Source: Opisthocomus hoazin (lineage: Eukaryota; Chordata; Aves; Opisthocomiformes; Opisthocomidae). From it: 64,000 nucleotides of DNA. Location of the stretch: NCBI RefSeq assembly GCF_030867145.1, contig NC_134441.1, positions 3,722,992 to 3,786,991 on the forward strand, given 5' to 3'. Shown piece by piece: positions 57,214 through 64,000 of this stretch. Position numbers and translations under genes: made by a program. The first letter of the stretch is position 1, and each line of letters starts with the position of its first letter. Under the pieces are notes generated by a model that worked only from the letters and a program-made list of their open reading frames with translations, was not told the DNA's origin and made no database searches.

Positions 57214-57474
57214 GAAGGGGCAACTGGCACAAACTGAAGCCGAGGAAGCTCCAGCTGAACCCGAGGAAGAACTTCTTCCCTCTGAGGGTGACGGAGCCCT
57301 GGCCCAGGCTGCCCAGGGAGGCTGTGGAGTCTCCTTCTCTGGAGATATTCCAGCCCCGCCTGGCCGTGGTGCTGTGCAGCCTGCTCTGGGTGACCCTGCT
57401 TGGGCAGGGGGTTGGGCTGGGTGACCCCACAGAGGGCCCTGCCAACTCCTGCCATGCTGGGATTCTGTGTGTGT
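57214..57474 (+). mobile_element. CR1 LINE 3' fragment
   Basis: Starts GAAGGGGCAACTGGCACAAA and ends GCTGGGATTCTGTGTGTGTG. A member of the abundant family whose tail runs into a short TG run. Confidence 0.93.
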
Positions 57475-57666
57475 GATTCCTGCCCTCCTCGTTCCCCCTG
57501 CGGATCCCAGAGGAGCACTGGAAACGCGAGACGGGATGAGAAAAGCTCGTATCGGCACATCGCTTCCCTCGGCGCCAGCACCACGGTGTTTGCTTCGATG
57601 AGGAACTCGGCGGATCCAGCGGACGCACAACCGCCTGGGTGCAGAGACGCTTCAGATAATGAGGAG

Positions 57667-57708
57667 GCCCTTCCAACCCCTACCTTTCTATGATTTTATG
57701 ATTCTATG
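57667..57708 (+). mobile_element. Very short CR1 3' tail
   Basis: GCCCTTCCAACCCCTACC then TTTCTATGATTTTATGATTC. Only the last 42 bp of a CR1 of the TTCTATGATTC-tailed type remain. Confidence 0.75.
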
Positions 57709-58872
57709 AAAGATGCTGCTTTTACCCAAAATGCTGCCTAGCTCTAACGACAGCACTGGCGACGATACCCGCAGCCGTACGCAGAACGCTGTCTACACGT
57801 GGGACCGACAGCAACGCGCCTCCTGCCCTCCCTCCACCTTTTATTTTCCTATTTTTTTTCACCCCGAAAGTCGAGGCAACGAACTCTCCCAGCCTGCTTT
57901 CTTCGCAGAGAAAAAAACCAAAACCAAACTGGATCTTGCCTCTAAGGGAAGTCCCCCCCCCCCAGAGGTAGGAGCAATGCGCTAACGAAGGGCACGCCGG
58001 GCTAACGAGAACGCGGTACGAGCGGGTGCGAAGCGGGAGATGCTCCCGCCACCTCGGTGCGGGACGGCGGTCCCGGCTCCCTCTCCGTGAAGTAAGATTC
58101 CCCCAAACCTGGGAATCCTGAGGGATTTCTCCTTGGCCGATCTCAAAGGAGAAAGCGAGGCTTTTTATTCCTCATGGGAAATAAATCTGCTCGCCCTGCA
58201 AAAGGCCCTTCCCAGACCCCGGGGCTGTCGGTGCCTCTTCCCGCGGCTGCAGCTCCTGGGAGCACGGGCAGCAATTTCTGGGCGCTCTCCCCGGCACGTG
58301 CCGACAGGGCGAACCTTCTCGGGCGCTCCTCTGCCAGGCAAACCGCTGCTACTTTCGTATTTTTATTCATTAAGGGAGTGAACGGCAGAAATAGGCAAAT
58401 GTCTCCCATGGCATCGGCGCACTCCTTTAAGGTGATATGGGCCTGATCTCGTCAAAATTAATGGCTTATGGTTATTCATGCTATTATTCTTAATGGGGCC
58501 AAGCATATACTGTACCCAGCACGAAGCAGCGCTTGACTTGCCAAAGATTTATCACACATCATGACCTGGCTGGGCTAACTGTAAAGTATAAAAACTTCAC
58601 TGCTAATAACGACGCTGCGCTCTGAATGAAAAGGAAGGAGGAGGGAAAGGTACAGCGGGCTCCCACCCACCCATCCCAGCACCTTCTCGGGCTGGGGATC
58701 TCCTGGGCAGAGGTCGGGACGGGCACCTCAGGCCATCGGAGGCTGAAGATGCGCGGAGCCGGGCAGGCTGCTCGGTCTTTATGGCAAGAGCCATCATTTT
58801 GTTCTGCCTGTGTAAAGCAAACGCCCTCCTAGTGCCTCATGGCGTGATCCAGCTTCCGAATGGGTGAAAACC
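57709..58872. other. Spacer with a possible conserved non-coding segment
   Basis: Mostly unique sequence. The part at about 58,430-58,625 is AT-rich and free of repeats (GTCAAAATTAATGGCTTATG, GATTTATCACACATCATGAC). It resembles vertebrate conserved non-coding elements. No gene seen. Confidence 0.4.
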
Positions 58873-59551
58873 GTGTGGAGAGGGACTGGGAGTGCTGGGG
58901 GACGACAGGGTGACCACGAGCCCGCAGCGTGCCCTGGGTGCCAAGAAAGCCAATGGGATCCTGGGGTGCATCAAGAGGAGTGTGGGCAGCAGGGCGAGGG
59001 AGGTTCTCCTCCCCCTCTGCTCTGCCCTGGGGAGGCCCCATCTGCAGTGCTGGGTCCAGTGCTGGGCTCCCCAGGTCAAGAAAGATGAGGAGCTACTGGA
59101 GAGAGTCCAGCGCAGGGCTACGAGGATGAGGAGGGGACTGGAGCATCTCTCCTGCGAGGAGAGGCTGAGGGAGCTGGGCTTGTTCAGCCTGGAGAAGAGA
59201 AGGCTGAGAGGGGACCTTAGAAATGCCTCTAAATATCTGCAGGGTGGGGGTCAGGAGGATGGGGCCAGACTCTTTCCAGTGGTGCCCAGCGACAGGACAA
59301 GGGGCACCGGGCACAAACTGGAGCAGAGGAAGCTCCAGCTGAACCCGAGGAAGAACTTCTTCCCTCTGAGGGTGACGGAGCCCTGGCCCAGGCTGCCCAG
59401 GGAGGCTGTGGAGTCTCCTTCTCTGGAGATATTCCAGACCCGCCTGGACGCGGTGCTGTGCAGCTGCTGTGGGTGACCCTGCTTGGGCAGGGGGTTGGGC
59501 TGGGTGACCCACAGAGGGCCCTGCCAACTCCCACCATTCTGTGATTCTGTG
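58873..59551 (+). mobile_element. CR1 LINE copy
   Basis: About 680 bp. The plus frame reads LGVLGDDRVTTSPQRALGAK through the ORF2 C terminus, and the 3' tail is CATTCTGTGATTCTGTGA. 5'-truncated, little diverged. Confidence 0.95.
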
Positions 59552-62500
59552 AAAACGTCTTTACAAAGCCATCGACCCAGGGCCAGACCCTTCAAAACCA
59601 ACCACCTCTGGCAAACCACCTGCGACATGGCAGAGCACCGGTTCCCACGGGTGTAACCGGGGGGCTCTGTTCCCGCTGGGGCTCTACGGCAGAGGCACAG
59701 GCGTCACGTGAAGACAGCCGAGCTGGAAAGTTCACGGCAGGCTCCCTCCGCCAGAGATCACACCCAAAATATCGCAAATGCAAAACCTGCCGTGAGAGGG
59801 GAAGGGTAAAATTCAACCGAGCAGCGGAACCCCACTTTTAATTACAGCTCCGACGCCGAAAACGCTCGCGCAGCCTAAACGATCGCGGAAAGACTCAGCG
59901 AAACTGCCAGGACTTCAGAGGACGCAGACTGAAAATTGCCTTCATTAAATAAAAAGAAAGAAAAGGCAGGGAGATATATAAGCACTGTAAAGCTCCTGAA
60001 TGCTAATTCTGGACTGCAGAAAAACATCCTTCCATATGTTTATTAAAAACATATGCTTCTGCCCATTAGGCCGCGGAGAAAATGATTTTATTATTCCTCC
60101 ACTAAAAAGAAATGTTCTTCTGATTGCAAGCAAACATTTCTGTAACAGAAGGAAACCTCCTAGGAAACGCTCTCCTGTAGAAGAGGGTTTGGGTTTCTTC
60201 TCTGCTCCAATTGCACAATTTCATGTTTTTAATCAATGCGTTAATTATTATTAACCTTACAAATACAATATCCCTAATTGCTTTATTCCTTCATACCAAG
60301 GACGGCAAAGGAGTATGAAAAGGGCAGGTCTGAACCCCAGACCAGAGGGTTTAAACTAAAAGAAAGTGGGAATTTGCCTGGTTTTGATGTCTTCAGCACT
60401 AGGGTCCCCTGGTTCGTTAGGAGCGAATCGGCTCCGCACCGTACTTGATAAAGAGCTGCAAGACTGGAAGGCCTCGATCAAAGCATTCCTATTTCTGCAT
60501 CAGAGTGAGAGAGAGATTTAAATCGCCGTTAAACTCGAGTGTGAGTCTAACCTGCCCAGTTCTAGGGCTAATACCCCCCTGCTCTCGGAGCTGCGAACTG
60601 GACGTGCAAAAATGGGAATTTCACGCTGGACTGGCAGTGCTGGAGCCTGAACTTCCCTGCGGACCACGGAGGAGATGTAAGGAGGGCAGGCAGAGTCAAA
60701 GCCTTGCCCACGCTGGGATGTTTACGGATTACCAGCAACGCTGCCCGTACGGACAACCCAGAGCAGCACGGACCTTTGCGGGGACACAGATGCCCGTTCT
60801 CCAGGCTGGGAGACCTCGCTCACCAAAGCTGCAATGCTCACAGGTGCCTGATTCGCTTCCTCACGCCCAACTTCGCTTGACTCCGACGCAAATCTGTTTA
60901 ACGTCCTTTCACCAGCTCCGCCTCGTTGAGCAGCAGCAGCTACAAAGGGTTCATTGGACCTAGGGGGGCTTCAGCTGGATGGAGTGAACCAAGGCAAGCA
61001 GGGTTGGACCCTGCGAAACAACACGTCCCCTCGTTCCCATGTCCCCCGTATCGAGTCAACGGTGGATTTACACCAAAGCAACCCCTTTGGCAACTTCGCT
61101 GAAGATGGACAATCTTGTTTGTCAGTTCTGATTACAATTACAACGCCTCCTTTCCGACTCAACATGCAAATATGACTTAACTTTTACACTTACAGACTGA
61201 GTACGCTTCGATGACGGTGCCCGTACGTTCGTCTGCATCCCTACGTGGCGCACGCGAAGGCTTGGCTGATGCTGGGTGGCAATATGACGCTGAAGTGGGA
61301 AGAGTCCTCTTCTTAGGCCAGCTAGAGAGGTCTGCTCCCCGAGAAGGGCTTGGGGACGCACGAAGCTCCTTTGATAAGAAAGCAAAAGAAGAGGCATCAA
61401 GGATGGAACCAACAGGCCCAACACTTCTGGTCCCAAGAAGGGAAAACCAAGGTCTTTGGTCGCATGCGCTATCAGCAGCGTCCATCAGGGAATCGTTTCA
61501 CCCGTTCACGCCCAGCCTCCCCTCATGAAAAGTCTTCCCGAAAGCTCTTGGGAACCGTCAGTATAAGCTGGTAGTTCTCTTTGCTTCGCACGTTCATTTT
61601 TTCAGTGGCGCCACTGGTGTAGTTTTAGAAGAAAACTCTGGATTCTGCATGAGTACCGCAAGACTCCAGAGAGAAGTTTTTTTTAAGGAAAATAACATAG
61701 CATTACACACTTTTATACATCCCAAACTGTGGCAAGAGTTAGTGTGTGTGCGTTCTCGACGTGCCTAGGGATACCATGTGAAACATTAGCCAGAAAACCG
61801 GACAAGATATTCAAAAGAATTTTTACAAAACCAATAAAACCCATCAAGAAGCAACTTCCCATCATAGCAATGCTTTGTCCTGCAAAGCTCTTCCATCTGT
61901 GGACTGGAAAACGTTTTACTTACAGATAAGGGGGGTTCAGAACACTGACGCACTCTGTTACGTCTGCATTCAGACCGAAGCAACGCCAAAGCGGACTTCA
62001 AGGTGCAGGTCTTCTGACGATGAACACTGCATGAACACAGAGCAGGAGGCACTTTCAGACCTTGGAGAGATTATAAGTCATACGGACGGGGCAACGAATC
62101 AGAGAATGAAATTAATTTTTTAATGCTCAGAGACCTAAATGTCCCAAATCAGACAGCATCCTACTCCAGCCTTCCTCTCTGTAGGATCTTCCTGCTCATA
62201 GCCCACCAGCCAGGTGCCTTCGAGTGGCAACGTCTGGGCCACACGGACTGGGCTCAGTTAGCTGAGTCTTTTGATACACCACTAAATTTTCCCAGATAAT
62301 CGCCAAACTGAAAATTGGATGACAGCGCGTTGGCTGTGTTTACCCATCTGCTACCACTGCTCTTATTTTTGTGGCGGCAGAGAATTTCCGATGTGTGTCC
62401 ATGCACGTTGTACGCTTGGAGGAGCCCGGGTACATGTTAGCAATTCTTGCCAGTGCTCCTGCCAAGCTCCTTCCCTTGCTGTCTTGTTTATAAATGATAC

Positions 62501-62627
62501 CTGTATGGACGTAGTTACTTGATGTGTGTTTCAATTAACTCAGATCTGGGGAACTCTTCTGCTTCAAGCTAATCAAAGATCGCTGTGAGGGACTTGAATG
62601 TCTCAAGGCATCGCAGACAGAGCACAT
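59552..62627. other. Spacer, no gene found
   Basis: About 3 kb of mixed sequence. The part at about 59,990-60,260 is AT-rich and repeat-free and could be a conserved non-coding element. No protein family is recognised in the frames near 61.1-61.5 kb. No ADD2 exon found. Confidence 0.45.
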
Positions 62628-62967
62628 GGACCTTATAAATGCCTCTAAATATCTGCAGGGTGGGGGTCAGAGGATGGGGCCAGACTCTTTCCAGTGGTGC
62701 CCAGCGACAGGACAAGGGGCAACGGGCACAAACTGAAGCCGAGGAAGCTCCAGCTGAACCCGAGGAAGAACTTCTTCCCTCTGAGGGTGACGGAGCCCTG
62801 GCCCAGGCTGCCCAGGGAGGCTGTGGAGTCTCCTTCTCTGGAGATATTCCAGCCCCGCCTGGCCGCGGTGCTGTGCAGCCTGCTCTGGGTGACCCTGCTT
62901 GGGCAGGGGGTTGGGCTGGGTGACCACAGAGGGCCCTGCCAACCCCTGCCATGCTGGGATTCTGTGA
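62628..62967 (+). mobile_element. CR1 LINE 3' fragment
   Basis: GGACCTTATAAATGCCTCTA through GCTGGGATTCTGTGA. A 5'-truncated member of the abundant family. Confidence 0.94.
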
Positions 62968-64000
62968 TGCAGATGCACGTGGCATTTTACCAGCACTCTC
63001 CGTGCCTTAAAACATAGGTCCAAATACATAAATTAAAAAAACACCCCAACCCACAGCTGAAACACCAGGTATCTCTGTGCTCAGCCTCAGGCTCAGCACT
63101 GCCAGACCTCACCGACTGCAGCGGGGAACACAGACCTGGGGAAAATTTGCTGACAGCAGTAAAATCGCACGTCGCCTTGGAACCGACGCACGCAGCGCAC
63201 CGCTCGGCTCGCGGTTCCTTTCTTCTCGTAGCTGTCTCTGTGAAGAAAGGAGCCCTGAATCTTGTGCAAACTGTTCCTGCAGTGTGGAGAAGCAGGGAAG
63301 GCTTCAACAACCTTCTGCAGTCGCAGGGATTCAGACGCCATCTGCGTCCCTGAACGCGCAACGACTGGCATCCACAGACGCTCGTCACCTCGCCCGCTCT
63401 AAAAGGAAAGGACGTTAACGCCGTCGGCTTCTGCCACGCAAAGGCTGCCTGGGCCAGCAAACACGGCGCGCGGGCCACCGTCCAGCAGCGTTCGGAGCCA
63501 AGCCGTGCAGGTGATGGGCAGACAGCAGATGCCAACAGAGGCTCTGCGCGTTTTCAGACTGGCTAAGCAGCGCCCAAAGCCGTTCCCGAGCTCCCAGACC
63601 GCAACCCTGGCCGATACCGATGCTCACAAACCAGCGAGGGGACCGGCGACGGGCACGAGCCCACAGAACCCCGCCAGCTGCACCCGTGCCAGCCAAGAGG
63701 TCGATAACGAAGAGGTGGCTGAAAGGACATGATAATGAATATTAGCTTTATGGAAACAGAGAGGGAATATCTCACTGGGGTTTGTGCAGTATATGTAGCT
63801 TAATGTGTTGTTTATAAGACACTTAAAGCAATGAAAATTACCTGCAGCCCCTTACCTGTACTTCAGTATGGGCGCCTGGTCGCTGGTACTTCAAGAGAAG
63901 ATGTTAGGAACATATTTTTGCATGTATGATTGTTCAAAATACAAGGAGACCTACTGAGGAACCGCTCAGCCACGGCTACCAGAGCTGCACAGACACACGC
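62968..64000. other. Right-end spacer
   Basis: Unique sequence. A strong donor-like site on the minus strand (GAAGTACAG/GTAAGG, near 63,855) follows short open frames that I cannot assign. It may be an exon of a gene beyond the window, but support is weak. Confidence 0.35.

Noticed and set aside
63840-63900. Possible minus-strand exon ending at a GTAAGG donor
   Set aside because: The donor is good, but the upstream frames are short and no acceptor or product could be assigned.
42139-64000. ADD2, expected next to TGFA
   Set aside because: None of the known adducin blocks (for example EELEGLIQEQMKKG) appears in any frame; it must lie outside the window or elsewhere.

Overview
The window is bird genomic DNA, most likely from a neoavian species and probably from a GC-rich microchromosome. 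It holds five conserved protein genes in the order known from human 2p13.3 (TIA1, PCYOX1, SNRPG, FAM136A, TGFA). It also has compact introns, many G/C-rich minisatellites, and about 15 copies of the avian CR1 LINE, several of them close to identical by eye.

Layout. Positions 1-10,091 (minus) are the 5' half of TIA1: six coding exons, including the 33-nt alternative exon; the rest of the gene lies left of the window. A CpG-island promoter at about 10.1-10.65 kb separates TIA1 from PCYOX1, and a tRNA-Gly(CCC) gene (minus, 10,480-10,550) sits inside it. PCYOX1 (plus, 10,648-14,239, six exons, 498 aa) converges on SNRPG (minus, 16,038-17,291, four exons, 76 aa). FAM136A (minus, 18,299-19,810, three exons, 138 aa) follows, then TGFA (minus, 23,790-29,711, six exons, 159 aa). 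All exon boundaries were placed by reading translation, phase and GT/AG sites by hand, and all four complete genes close in frame.

The stretch 17.5-22.9 kb is almost continuous minisatellite between and inside the small genes. From about 30 kb to the right end I find no conserved protein-coding gene. The TGFA upstream region is CpG-rich to about 38 kb, with several tandem arrays. A CR1-rich domain follows, containing a CpG-poor block at roughly 42.6-49.9 kb with three exon-like open frames that I cannot identify. ADD2, the next gene beyond TGFA in mammals, was not found.

The genes do not form one pathway: TIA1 (RNA binding, splicing and translation), PCYOX1 (prenylcysteine breakdown), SNRPG (spliceosome Sm core), FAM136A (CX3C mitochondrial protein) and TGFA (EGF-receptor ligand) are neighbours by old synteny. 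I saw no convincing new biological system. The most unusual observations are poly(C) tracts at three 3' splice sites, the tRNA inside a bidirectional promoter, a remodelled TGF-alpha cytoplasmic tail, and a sharp CpG mosaic.
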